64,000 bases of DNA from Aulosira sp. FACHB-615. Its GTDB lineage: Bacteria; Cyanobacteriota; Cyanobacteriia; Cyanobacteriales; Nostocaceae. Where the stretch lies: contig NZ_JACJSE010000031.1 of the NCBI RefSeq assembly GCF_014698045.1, positions 1 through 64,000 of the forward strand. The letters run 5' to 3'. A program made the position numbers and the translations under genes. Numbering within the stretch: position 1 is the stretch's first letter; every line of letters begins with the position of its first letter. The notes beneath the pieces were generated by a model that saw nothing but the letters and a program-made list of their open reading frames with translations, ran no database searches and was not told where the DNA came from. Of this stretch, positions 55,586-64,000 are shown in pieces.

Positions 55586-55612
55586 AAAGTCCGCAAGTGC
55601 GGACTTTTTATT
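55586..55612 (+). terminator. Strong orphan intrinsic terminator
   Basis: AAAGTCCGC (55586-55594) pairs with GCGGACTTT (55599-55607) around AAGT, then T-rich sequence. No annotated gene lies before it within 550 nt, so it probably ends a small transcript. Confidence 0.85.
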
Positions 55613-55674
55613 TTGTCTTTATTAATCTGATTTAAAGTACAGTTTCTTGAGATTACATTTAAATTCTGACTTTA

Positions 55675-55840
55675 ATTAACCGCAGATGAACGCAGCGAAA
55701 AGTTGAGCCAGTGCGTTGGGCGGGTTCCCCGACTCCTTCACTGGCGTTGCGTGGGTGGCTCTGCCGAATTGAGCAAACTTTTCAAGACAGATAAACGCAG
55801 ATGAATTTGTACATCAGTAGGCTAGAAAAGCCTATAGCAA
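55675..55840 (+). repeat. Composite repeat with nested insertion
   Basis: The outer sequence (attaaccgcagatgaacg ... gataaacgcagatgaattt) matches the interior of the element at 6606-6701. About 90 bp (55696-55785) interrupt it. The insert contains GCCAGTG (55707-55713) and CACTGGC (55739-55745), like 32549-32589. Confidence 0.75.
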
Positions 55841-55933
55841 TTCTCAATGATTGACAAACATCTCCCTCCCTTGTCTTCCTTATCTCTTTTGTCAGTATGA
55901 TAAAAAGCTATTAGCGATTTGCCAGTAATTTTT

Positions 55934-57118
55934 ATGACAAATTTTCTCCAGCCGCCAAGATTACGTATTGGTGAGGAAGATAGTGAAGAAGAAAGACGCG
56001 CCACTTGGCTGGAACTGTTTTATGATTTGGTGTTTGTGGTTGCTGTGTCGCAAGTAGCGCATAATCTCAAGGAAGACATTTCGCTGTCGGGATTACTGGG
56101 ATTTGTAGTTTTGTTTATCCCGATTTGGTGGTCATGGATTGGGACGACGTTTTATGCTAACCGCTTTGATAGCGATGATGTGATTCATCGGTTGTTGGTT
56201 GGGGTACAAATGTTAACGGCTGCGGGGATGGCTGTGAATATTCATCATGGCTTGGGAGAAAGTTCGCCGGGTTTTGCTTTAGCTTATGCACTTGGTCGGG
56301 CTGTATTGGTGGCGGAGTATGTGCGGGCGGGGATACATATTCCGTCGGCGCGTCCATTAACAACTCGCTACGCCATTGGTTTTGCGATCGCATCTTTGAT
56401 TTGGTTGAGTTCGGCTTTTGTCCCTGTTCCTTGGCGATTTGCACTTTGGGGCGTGGGAATTGCGATTGATTTTGGTACACCAATCACCGCACGCAAACAT
56501 CAAATTGGCTTGCTTCCTCACGCTTCTCATTTACCAGAACGTTTTGGATTGTTCACAATTATTGTGTTGGGGGAAGCGATTATTGCGGTGGTTGAAGGTG
56601 TCTCACAACAAAAATGGCAGGTGTTGACTGTCATTTCCGCAATTTTTGGGCTGATAATTGCTTTTAGTTGGTGGTGGGTTTATTTTGACAATTTAGGTGG
56701 GACACCAATTGAAACTGCACGCACTCAAGGAAAAGTTGGGACGGTTAATATTTGGCTTTATACCCATTTACCCTTAGTAATTGGGATTGCGGCTACTGGT
56801 GTTGGTGTCGAAAAAATCTTGGTCAGTCCGCCAACTCTAGCGTTACCAGATGCCCAAAGATGGTTGATTTGTGGTTCAGTGGCATTATGCTCGTTAGCTG
56901 TGGGTGTTCTGCACCGCTATGGTGTGATTCGATATTGTAAGATTCGTTCGCTGTATCGCTTGGGCGGTGCTGTGGTGCTACTGGCGATCGCACTTTTTGG
57001 CAAAGGTTTATTACCAATCTTCGTCATCGCCTTAGTAGCTGTGGTTTCTGCTGTACAAGTTATTCAAGATTTGTCTCAAAGTCGCCCGACTACTCGCTTG
57101 GCTGATCCTGAAATTTAA
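55934..57118 (+). CDS. Low temperature requirement protein A (LtrA)
   Basis: A 394-residue protein with about nine TM segments. The N-terminal ATWLELFYDLVFVVAVSQVAHNL motif is the LtrA signature, and RFGLFTIIVLGEAIIAVVEG is its second conserved part. LtrA is needed for growth in the cold in Listeria; its function in cyanobacteria is not established. The ATG at 55934 is chosen over one five codons upstream because the family begins near T-N-F-L-Q-P-P. It converges with a TetR regulator. Confidence 0.88.
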   Translation: MTNFLQPPRLRIGEEDSEEERRATWLELFYDLVFVVAVSQVAHNLKEDISLSGLLGFVVLFIPIWWSWIGTTFYANRFDSDDVIHRLLVGVQMLTAAGMAVNIHHGLGESSPGFALAYALGRAVLVAEYVRAGIHIPSARPLTTRYAIGFAIASLIWLSSAFVPVPWRFALWGVGIAIDFGTPITARKHQIGLLPHASHLPERFGLFTIIVLGEAIIAVVEGVSQQKWQVLTVISAIFGLIIAFSWWWVYFDNLGGTPIETARTQGKVGTVNIWLYTHLPLVIGIAATGVGVEKILVSPPTLALPDAQRWLICGSVALCSLAVGVLHRYGVIRYCKIRSLYRLGGAVVLLAIALFGKGLLPIFVIALVAVVSAVQVIQDLSQSRPTTRLADPEI

Positions 57119-57295
57119 GCCCCGACGAATTATAAGCTAATCAGCATTTAAGCTGCACTATTGAAATTGTACATAAATGACTTAAACTCTCTCCTCTGCC
57201 CCTCTGCTCCCCTGCGGTCTAAACTGCAAACTAAGTGCTTAATAGCTTATGAGGGTGTTGGATGTAAGCAATAAGTTGGACAAATAGTGATGATT

Positions 57296-57952
57296 TCACA
57301 AAGTCGCGTTGTTTCCACCAGACGGGAAATAGCTTTGCAGATAACTTAACGCCAAGCGTTTGGTTTCTGCTATCAATCGCGGTTGAAATGTTTTTTCTTG
57401 ACTGAGGGATAGCCATAGTAATGTGCCGATCGCTTTGACTAAAATAAAGGCGATCGCTTCATAGTCTGTAGTCTCTAACCCTGCTTTGCGTTTAGCTAGT
57501 AAACTGGCTAAATCTTGCATCAATTTAGCATCCATCACCTCTCCGACGGCTTCTAATTCGGGCATTGAACCCTGGAGTGCCATAAAAATGGCGTAGTAAC
57601 CAGGATTATCAGAGAAATGCTGGGCGGTGATATCAATCATTTGTTCTACTAGAATTTCTAAGGGCAGATTGGCTAATTCAGGATTATCCAGCACTGCTAA
57701 CTTTTGATGAATATTTTCCTCATGACGCAAGGCAAGTGCCTGCATGATTGCAGATTTGTCAGGAAAAAACTGATAAAGTGACCCAATTGGGACTTTAGCA
57801 CCAGAGGCGATCGCATTGGTTGTGGTGGCTGCATAGCCTTGAGTAATAAAAAGTTCTTCTGCTACATCCAAAATCCGATTAACTCGTTCCTGGCTACGCG
57901 CTTGTCTGGGTTGGCGGCGCATTCCACCTGCTGCTGATGGATTTTCATTCAT
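57296..57952 (-). CDS. TetR/AcrR family transcriptional regulator
   Basis: A 218-residue protein. The HTH lies at about 22-68 (RILDVAEELFITQGYAATTTNAIASGAKVPIGSLYQFFPDKSAIMQAL). The C-terminal ligand domain (TetR_C type) is helical. Palindromic sites ATGAG-CGATA-CTCAT at 58265 and 58323, upstream of its start region, are possible operators. Confidence 0.92.
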   Translation of the reverse strand: MNENPSAAGGMRRQPRQARSQERVNRILDVAEELFITQGYAATTTNAIASGAKVPIGSLYQFFPDKSAIMQALALRHEENIHQKLAVLDNPELANLPLEILVEQMIDITAQHFSDNPGYYAIFMALQGSMPELEAVGEVMDAKLMQDLASLLAKRKAGLETTDYEAIAFILVKAIGTLLWLSLSQEKTFQPRLIAETKRLALSYLQSYFPSGGNNATL

Positions 57953-58264
57953 AGATTACCTCCTAAGTCAATACAATTAAGGTGATGAGAGTTGATTTCT
58001 CAATTTCTGCTCTACCTATTAGAAAATGAGCAAGATTTGGGAGAGAATCCCCCAATCCCCCTCCAAAGTCATTTTTTTGTTTTTTGTTGAGTTATCATTT
58101 GCTGGTTTTGTTCTAATTTAGTAGGACTTACGCAACTAGCATATTTTTTCTGTAGGGTGTGTGACGCAATGAGAAGATTTGAACGTAGTCATCAGATTTA
58201 TAGCGTCACGCACCAACCATCAATTGTTACTGAACTTTATTGCTCCAAAGGTCTGTTGAAATAA

Positions 58265-58279
58265 ATGAGCGATACTCAC
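58265..58279. promoter_or_regulatory. Candidate TetR-type operator, site 1
   Basis: ATGAG, CGATA, CTCAC: a palindrome with a one-base mismatch at the right end. 44 nt before the second site. Confidence 0.5.
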
Positions 58280-58322
58280 ATTCTACTTGACAATAAATGA
58301 TTTCTGCTCATATTATTAAAAC

Positions 58323-58337
58323 ATGAGCGATACTCAT
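58323..58337. promoter_or_regulatory. Candidate TetR-type operator, site 2
   Basis: ATGAG, CGATA, CTCAT: perfect palindrome, 35 nt before the small ORF start. The spacing of the two sites (58 bp, about 5.5 helical turns) could allow cooperative binding. Confidence 0.55.
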
Positions 58338-58371
58338 ATATTATTGCAGATTTTGATGGAGTAATGTTGCT

Positions 58372-58569
58372 ATGAGCCAAGATTTACTGACTCTACCTCA
58401 TCCCAAGTTTATAACGACGATAAAAGAAGACAGATGCGATCGCTGGGGGTTGATGCTTTGTGGTACTCCAGAAAGAACAATTCACAATCGACGCTACCAA
58501 AATGCGATCGCACTTTTGGATGAAACTTTGTCTGCCATGATTAACCATCACCGAAGCGGCGGCGGATAA
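58372..58569 (+). CDS. Small ORF, unknown
   Basis: A 65-residue frame starting just after two palindromic sites. It contains LLTLPHPKFITTIKEDRCDRWGL and YQNAIALLDETLSAMINHH. I recognise no family. A weak GATGGAG site precedes the ATG. It may be a real regulated gene or a fragment. Confidence 0.4.
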   Translation: MSQDLLTLPHPKFITTIKEDRCDRWGLMLCGTPERTIHNRRYQNAIALLDETLSAMINHHRSGGG

Positions 58570-58618
58570 GGGAACGGAGAGCAAGTTTTCCATAATCAAT
58601 GACAGCCTTCTTTGAATT

Positions 58619-60511
58619 TTAGTTTTTATCTTTGATAAAACTAATCGCTTCTAATAACTGATTAGCTGTATAAGGTTTCGACAAAAAAGCTTGAATCCCC
58701 ATATTATAAGCGGCATTCACCTTATCACTAGAAACCAGGCCACTGATAGCAATAATTTTGACTTCTGGGTTAATTTTTTGCAAAGTGCGAATAGTCGTCA
58801 GACCATCCATAGAAGGCATAAGCATATCAGTTAATACCAAAGAAATTTCATCTCGATGTTCAGCATATAAAGCGATCGCCTCAATGCCATCGCTGGCGGT
58901 AATGGCTTTATAGTTATAACTTTCAAGAGATGTTTTAGTAATATCCCGAATTGCAGCTTCATCATCAACAATCAAAATTAATTCTCCATTACCGCCAGGA
59001 AATACTGCTTCTACTTCTTCTACAGTTTCGGTGATTTCCTGTGCTGGCAAATATATTTTAAATTGGCTACCTTGTCCTGCTTCACTATGAACATTGATAA
59101 AACCGCCGTGGTTTTTTACAATTCCTAGTACTGTGGAAAGTCCTAACCCTGTGCCTTTACCAAGTTCTTTAGTTGTAAAAAATGGCTCAAATATGCGGTC
59201 TAATATTTCTGTGGGAATACCTAAACCAGTGTCAATTACAGAAATCACTATATATGGGCCAATTTTAGAATCAAGGTGCATATTGGCATAATTTTCATCT
59301 ACCACAAAATTTTCGGCAGTAATTTTTAATATTCCCCCATTGGGCATGGCATCACGGGCATTCACACACAAATTCATCAGCACTTGATGTAGTTGAGTAG
59401 CATCACCAGATATCACCCATAGATTTTGCGCTAATAGAGTTGTAATTTCGATAGTTTTGGGAAATGTTTCTTTAATAATCTGCTGAATTTCGATGATTAA
59501 ATGTTTAAATTGGACAAGGGTGCGTTCTCCCTCCATTCCCCGCGTAAAAGACAAGACTTGTTTGACTAAATTTGCTCCACGTTTAGCGTTCGTGATTAAT
59601 ATTGGTAATAACCTGCGAGAACGTTCATCTTGTAATTGGACTTCTAAAAGTTGGGCTGTCATTAAAATTGGTGCCAAGACATTATTGAGGTCGTGAGCAA
59701 TACCACTAGCTAATGTGCCAATACTTTCTAATCTTTGCGCCCGCAGAAATTGGGCTTCTAATTGTTGTTTTTGAGTAATGTCAGTATTAACGACTAAAAT
59801 TGCTTGGGTTTGATGTGCAAAATCACTTACTAATGTCCAACGACTTTCGACAATAATTTTTTTATTAGCTGCTGTGGTTTGGTATAATTCTCCTTGCCAA
59901 GAACCATGTTTCATTAATAACCGCAGTGCTTCTTGTAACCGAGATAAGTCTTTTTCTTGCCACAAATCTGCTGTTTTTTTACCAATGACTTCCTCTTTTT
60001 GCCAACCATATAAAGTTTCGGCAGCTTTGTTCCAAAACAAGATGTTATCATCTAAATCGCGGACAAAAATTGCATCGGTGGCGACATCAAGTAAGGCGGC
60101 TTGTTCGCGGATTTTTTGTTCTGTTTGTTTGCGTTCAATGGCGTAGCGAATGGAACGTTCTAATAAAGGTGCAGTTAATTGACTTTTTTCTAAATAATCG
60201 GCTGCACCGGCTTTCATGGCTTCGATATCAATTTCTCGATCGCCTTGACCTGTGAGTAAAATAATTGGTGCAGTACAACCATTAGCGACGGCTGCGCGTA
60301 AAAGTTCGAGTCCGTTGTGAATGCCTAAACGATAATCTACTAGATATATATCATGTTGATTTTGGGCGATCGCCTGTTGTGCATCTGCATAATTATCTAT
60401 CCATGATAATTCACAGCTTGCGACTTGAAATTCCCCGAACCAATCACGAGTCAAAATATAATCATCTTCGTCATCATCAATGAGTAGAACTCTGATTGGG
60501 TTTTTCTTCAT
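58619..60511 (-). CDS. Hybrid histidine kinase (REC-PAS-HisKA-HATPase-REC)
   Basis: A 630-residue soluble kinase. The N-terminal receiver has Asp59 (IYLVDYRLG), then a PAS domain, HisKA with His273 (SGIAHDLNNVLAPI), an ATPase domain with GLGIPTEILDRIFEPFFTT and GTGLGLSTV, and a C-terminal receiver with Asp562 (LVLTDMLMPSMDG). No membrane segment is present, so it senses an internal or relayed signal. Its start overlaps the upstream response-regulator gene by 35 nt, so the two are coupled. Confidence 0.93.
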   Translation of the reverse strand: MKKNPIRVLLIDDDEDDYILTRDWFGEFQVASCELSWIDNYADAQQAIAQNQHDIYLVDYRLGIHNGLELLRAAVANGCTAPIILLTGQGDREIDIEAMKAGAADYLEKSQLTAPLLERSIRYAIERKQTEQKIREQAALLDVATDAIFVRDLDDNILFWNKAAETLYGWQKEEVIGKKTADLWQEKDLSRLQEALRLLMKHGSWQGELYQTTAANKKIIVESRWTLVSDFAHQTQAILVVNTDITQKQQLEAQFLRAQRLESIGTLASGIAHDLNNVLAPILMTAQLLEVQLQDERSRRLLPILITNAKRGANLVKQVLSFTRGMEGERTLVQFKHLIIEIQQIIKETFPKTIEITTLLAQNLWVISGDATQLHQVLMNLCVNARDAMPNGGILKITAENFVVDENYANMHLDSKIGPYIVISVIDTGLGIPTEILDRIFEPFFTTKELGKGTGLGLSTVLGIVKNHGGFINVHSEAGQGSQFKIYLPAQEITETVEEVEAVFPGGNGELILIVDDEAAIRDITKTSLESYNYKAITASDGIEAIALYAEHRDEISLVLTDMLMPSMDGLTTIRTLQKINPEVKIIAISGLVSSDKVNAAYNMGIQAFLSKPYTANQLLEAISFIKDKN

Positions 60512-60974
60512 TTTCTCCTCCCACTACTGCTAGTGGTAATTCCACAATTTCAAACCAGTATTTACCAAAGGTTTCCATTAGTTCTACTAAGGCAGAAAAT
60601 GTCATTGGTTTGACTATGTAAGAATTAGCACCCAAACTGTAGGTGTGATGAATATTTTCTTCTGCCTTTGAGGTGGTCAGGACGATAACCGGAATTGTTC
60701 TGAGTTCAGGGTCGGTTTTAATTTCTTTTAGCACCTCCAAGCCGTTTTTTTTGGGCATATTCAAGTCCAGCAAAATCAAGCCAGGACGTGGTGCAAGTTT
60801 GTTGTCAGTATATTGACCACGGCGATGGAGATAATCCATCAATTCTTCTCCATTACTGACTGTATGTAAATCGATGGGCAATTGACTCACTGTGATTGCC
60901 TCACGGACTAACATACTGTCATCTTCGTCATCATCAGCCATTAAGATAGTCACGGTTGGTTGCCGACCCTTCAC
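60477..60974 (-). CDS. Single-domain response regulator (Rcp1-like)
   Basis: A 165-residue receiver with no output domain. The acidic pocket is MADDDEDD, the phospho-acceptor Asp70 is in LILLDLNMPKKNG, Thr/Ser in VLTTSK, and Lys in YIVKPM. The loop near RRGQYTDNKLAPRP resembles Rcp1, the phytochrome response regulator. It probably relays phosphate to or from the neighbouring hybrid kinase. Overlaps that gene by 35 nt. Confidence 0.93.
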   Translation of the reverse strand: MKGRQPTVTILMADDDEDDSMLVREAITVSQLPIDLHTVSNGEELMDYLHRRGQYTDNKLAPRPGLILLDLNMPKKNGLEVLKEIKTDPELRTIPVIVLTTSKAEENIHHTYSLGANSYIVKPMTFSALVELMETFGKYWFEIVELPLAVVGGENEEKPNQSSTH

Positions 60975-61457
60975 TATGAATTTTCTCCTGAGATATATAC
61001 TTATTAGTATGGATTAAAGCTGGAGAAAAAACCCAAATATTCTGATATCTTTGACAGCTTGTCAAACTTACACCTTGATTCGCGGTTAAATTGCTAAACT
61101 TCTGATTTCCAGTAGATATTCGCCTCCTGGATTTATGCTTGAGCTTATAATAGCTATTCTAGATTCTGGCTTTCAAGTCATCATTTCTACGGTTTTGCGG
61201 GAAAATTGCTGGTAGTTTCTAGATGTATAGCAGTAGTCAGAGATGTTAGGACAATTTCAAAGTTTGAATGCCAGAAATAGTAAGACTTTTCCTCCTGACT
61301 TGAAAGAGGGTGTAAGGGTGTAAGGGTATGGGGGTGTAGGGGAAGGATATCTTTCATCTATGACTGTGAAATTTTTTCATCGGGACTGCCTTCTGCTATA
61401 TTTGTCCAATTAACCCTATTTTTCAGAACTGGAATAATACCTCTGGCAGAAGAAAAA
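60975..61457. other. 483-bp gene-free region
   Basis: No coding sequence was found. It contains a ggtgtaagggtgtaaggg low-complexity stretch near 61308-61340 and probably the promoter of the response regulator. Confidence 0.6.
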
Positions 61458-63917
61458 CTATGTAGGAGAATTTATTGGCAAATTGACAATTAATTTTGTA
61501 CCTTTTCCTGGGGTGCTTTGAGCAGTAATTGTGCCGAAATGGCGTTCGGCGATTTTGCGACAAATAGTTAAGCCAATGCCTGTACCTTCATATTCTCGCC
61601 GACCATGTAACCTTTGAAAAATTTGAAAGATGCGATCGCTATACTTTTGTTCAAATCCAATACCATTATCTTCGATGATAATTTGACAAAATTCCAGTCC
61701 CACGGCTAATTGTGCTGATTGATTATTTAAATGTTGACTATATATTTTGACAATAGGTGTCATTTGTGGGTGATGAAATTTCAAAGCGTTACCAATGAGA
61801 TTTTGCATTAATTGGCGCATTTGCAGAGGATCAGCTTTGATTGTTGGTAAATCTTCCACTTCCACAGTTGCGCCTGTTTGTTGAATTAAAACTTCTAAAT
61901 CCGACAATACCTCTTGGGTGATTTCAGCTAAACTTACAGATACAAAAGGTTGCGCTCTGGTTGTTACCCGTGAGAGCGTTAACAAACCTTCAATTAAAGT
62001 CTGCATTCGCAAAACAGCATTCTGCATTCTTTCTAAATAATCAGATGCAGCTTCAGGTAAAGAGTCACCACAAGTAATGAGTAAGCGTTCGCTAAAAGTT
62101 TTAATTTTGCGTAGCGGTTCTTGTAAATCATGGGAAGCAATAAAGGCAAATTCTTGCAGTGCTTCATTAGAACGGCTGAGTTCTTGTCGTTGACGAGTTT
62201 CGGTTTCCAGAATTTTGCTTTGGGTTAAAGCAATACCAATTTGATCTGCCAGTTGTTGCAAAAGTTCAATTTCCCAGTTATTCCACTGTCGGGGATGTAC
62301 ACACTGATTGGCAATTAATAAGCCCCAGATTTGATTTTGGAGAAAGATTGGTACCGAAAGAACAGCTTTGACACCCAACTCTTGCATAATTTTCAGGTGT
62401 GGCGGTGAGATGTTTGCCGCTTCTTGTTCGTCGTCTAAATTACTAATGGCGTTAATTATTCCCTGGCTGTATTTTAAAACATACATTTCTCCGAGAGTCG
62501 GCTCATTCAATTCCAGACTTGAGGCCATTGGCAAACCAGGAACCACGGCTTCTTTTAAAATTAAGATTGAGCCGTTGGAACGTAGTCGTAAAATCAAAAC
62601 TCTATCTGCACGCAGTAATTTTTGTACCTCAGTGACACTGGTTTGCAAAATTTCGTCAATCTGTAAAGACTGGCGAATTTTGACAGTGATGTCAGCAAAT
62701 AGTTGCGATCGTAAATTTTGCCATTGTAATTGTGCCTGTACTCGCTTACGTTCAGTAATGTCCATCATCGCACCAATCATCCGCACTGGTTGACCTGCTT
62801 GGTCATGGACAATATAAGCTCGGTCTAAAATGTAAGCATAGGAACCATCATAACGACGAAAGCGGTATTCATGTGACCAAAATTGTTGCCCGCTATTAAT
62901 AGCAGCCCACATATCAGTATCAATTATTGGTTGATCTTCTGGATGTATGCGTTCATACCACCAATTTAAATCAGCACTCAACTCTGCTAAGGGATAGCCA
63001 AACAGGGTTTGTACAGCTTGATTCCACCACACCTGATTCGTCAGCAAATCCCAATCCCAAATCACATCATTAGTTGCACGGGTAATAATTTGAAATCGCT
63101 CTTCACTCTGGCGCAATTCTGCTTCTGCTTGTTTACGCTTGGTAATATCTATCACGATCCCAGACATTCGCACAGGTTCCCCAGCCGCGTTGCGAAAAAC
63201 TACACCTTTGCTCACTAACCAGCGAATGCTACCATCAGCTAAAACAATCCGAAATTCTACATCATACTCCGCATCTGTTTGCACTGCTTCGATTACCGAG
63301 ATGTTGACAAAATCCCGGTCTTGGGGATGAACATAGTGTAAAAAAGTTTCATACCGACCATCAAAACTACCAGGTTCCAAGCCAAACAGTGCTTCTTTGT
63401 TATCTGACCAACTAACTTGATTAGTAATTATATTCCAGTCCCAAGTTCCCATCCGAGCAGCTTCTAGGGCAATTTTCATTTGGGTTTCTCGTAATTGCGC
63501 CTGTTGATTTTGCTGACGTAATTTCTTGATGGCGCGAGATGCTGCTAAAAGATGGCGGATTCTGTGGGATAATACTACCCATTGAATTGGTTTAGTAATG
63601 TAGTCGGTTGCACCCACGGCAAAAGCTCGCTCTACCGATGCTGGCTCGTAAGCCGCAGTAATCATTAATATTGGTGTATCCTGAATATCTGGTAATTTTT
63701 GTAATTTTTCGCAGCAAGTAAACCCATCCATAACGGGCATAATAGCATCTATAATTACCATATCTGGATGTAAATTAGTGTAGGTAGTAATTGCTTGGCA
63801 ACCATTACTAGCTTCTACGACTCGATATCCAGCATATTCCATCAGTTGACGCAGATGAATTCTGGTCACATCGTCGTCATCGACAATCAAAATCAGCGCC
63901 GAATCTTGATTAGTCAT
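61458..63917 (-). CDS. Hybrid sensor kinase (REC-PAS-PAS-GAF-HisKA-HATPase)
   Basis: An 819-residue soluble protein. The receiver has Asp57 (MVIIDAIMPVMDG). Two PAS/PAC domains (about 145-270 and 275-400, each ending GIVIDITKRKQAE or GAMMDITERKRVQ) precede a GAF domain (about 410-560) and a kinase with His596 (FIASHDLQEPLRK) and GTGIGLTICRKI. The GAF resembles phytochrome-type domains but lacks the chromophore cysteine-His motif, so light sensing is unlikely. Independent of the downstream pair by 484 nt. Confidence 0.93.
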   Translation of the reverse strand: MTNQDSALILIVDDDDVTRIHLRQLMEYAGYRVVEASNGCQAITTYTNLHPDMVIIDAIMPVMDGFTCCEKLQKLPDIQDTPILMITAAYEPASVERAFAVGATDYITKPIQWVVLSHRIRHLLAASRAIKKLRQQNQQAQLRETQMKIALEAARMGTWDWNIITNQVSWSDNKEALFGLEPGSFDGRYETFLHYVHPQDRDFVNISVIEAVQTDAEYDVEFRIVLADGSIRWLVSKGVVFRNAAGEPVRMSGIVIDITKRKQAEAELRQSEERFQIITRATNDVIWDWDLLTNQVWWNQAVQTLFGYPLAELSADLNWWYERIHPEDQPIIDTDMWAAINSGQQFWSHEYRFRRYDGSYAYILDRAYIVHDQAGQPVRMIGAMMDITERKRVQAQLQWQNLRSQLFADITVKIRQSLQIDEILQTSVTEVQKLLRADRVLILRLRSNGSILILKEAVVPGLPMASSLELNEPTLGEMYVLKYSQGIINAISNLDDEQEAANISPPHLKIMQELGVKAVLSVPIFLQNQIWGLLIANQCVHPRQWNNWEIELLQQLADQIGIALTQSKILETETRQRQELSRSNEALQEFAFIASHDLQEPLRKIKTFSERLLITCGDSLPEAASDYLERMQNAVLRMQTLIEGLLTLSRVTTRAQPFVSVSLAEITQEVLSDLEVLIQQTGATVEVEDLPTIKADPLQMRQLMQNLIGNALKFHHPQMTPIVKIYSQHLNNQSAQLAVGLEFCQIIIEDNGIGFEQKYSDRIFQIFQRLHGRREYEGTGIGLTICRKIAERHFGTITAQSTPGKGTKLIVNLPINSPT

Positions 63918-64000
63918 GGTGATTGGTAGTTCTTCATCAATATCAAAATTTAAAATCAGAAATTTAAAATGCTATGGCTTATACAAATTATTATCAACTC

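Larger units (their letters stand above)
54863..55933. other. Gene-free ~1.07-kb region with two terminators
   Basis: It contains a terminator at 55001-55037, a CCCTAGGG direct repeat at 55203-55231, a nine-codon open frame (ATG 55542) before a strong terminator at 55586-55612, and a composite repeat at 55675-55840. No other coding region is supported. The terminator with no gene before it suggests a small RNA or tiny mRNA. Confidence 0.6.
57953..58371. other. Regulatory region between TetR and the small ORF
   Basis: It contains the two ATGAGCGATACTCAT-type palindromes and the aggacttacgca repeat end at 58125. The sequence is otherwise AT-rich with no gene. Confidence 0.6.

Noticed and set aside
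61458..63917. Cyanobacteriochrome or phytochrome
   Set aside because: The GAF domain lacks the bilin-binding Cys-His motif.

Overview
The window comes from a filamentous, probably heterocyst-forming (Nostocales-type) cyanobacterium. The evidence is the very frequent GCGATCGC palindrome (HIP1), a psbI gene, a stand-alone helical carotenoid protein, a four-gene hps (hormogonium polysaccharide) cluster, a DUF3769 outer-membrane protein, and many small dispersed intergenic repeats. No rRNA, tRNA or CRISPR array was recognised.

Layout. 0-4.5 kb: a two-partner-secretion outer-membrane pore whose 5' part looks broken, then a TPR-CHAT protease. 4.5-9.2 kb: a leftward cluster of envelope genes (lipoprotein SBP-VWA, coiled-coil membrane protein, two-TM protein, second solute-binding protein, BamE-like protein) with no ABC permease or ATPase. 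9.4-10.9 kb: 1-Cys peroxiredoxin and a Uma2 nuclease. 10.9-15 kb: a small defence island with an NB-ARC STAND ATPase, a PIN-domain remnant, and a complete C-protein-controlled type II restriction-modification system. 15-21.5 kb: VIT/VWA protein, ParE-type toxin-antitoxin pair, an unknown gene pair, a 42-bp tandem repeat, and a double-TrkA ion channel. 22-27.2 kb: NADAR protein, small unknown protein, methyltransferase, TPR protein and a family-4 uracil-DNA glycosylase split by a homing-endonuclease intein. 27-32 kb: copper-type genes (HMA protein, DUF305), a cold-shock-type RRM protein, and the 2-oxoglutarate decarboxylase/succinate-semialdehyde dehydrogenase pair that closes the cyanobacterial TCA cycle. 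32-36 kb: repeat-rich accessory DNA with a MinD/ParA-like protein, an Imm35-like protein, a double-glycine-leader peptide and a DUF429 protein. 36-44.4 kb: two unlike alpha-glucan phosphorylases around an acyltransferase. 45-54 kb: psbI, DUF3769 protein, hpsL-N-O-P. 54-58.6 kb: RTX remnant, HCP, LtrA, TetR regulator. 58.6-63.9 kb: three leftward two-component genes.

How genes work together. The R-M system has a tandem C-box in front of the C gene, a C-R overlap, and a convergent methyltransferase with its own HTH domain; this suggests two layers of timing control. The PIN remnant begins inside the C-box, so the R-M cassette appears to have truncated an older PIN gene. The intein sits immediately before a cysteine that is both the +1 splicing nucleophile and a predicted Fe-S ligand of the glycosylase. 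HpsL-N-O-P would make and polymerise motility polysaccharide. The two phosphorylases, with different PLP-site signatures, would mobilise glycogen.

The intergenic DNA holds at least six kinds of small inverted-terminal-repeat elements (about 94-167 bp), a roughly 27-bp repeat nested at different points inside two copies of a larger repeat, and two arrays of HIP1-bearing tandem repeats (42 bp and 49 bp), each with a single copy elsewhere nearby. Coordinates of starts were moved where a shorter start fits the family or ribosome-binding site better.
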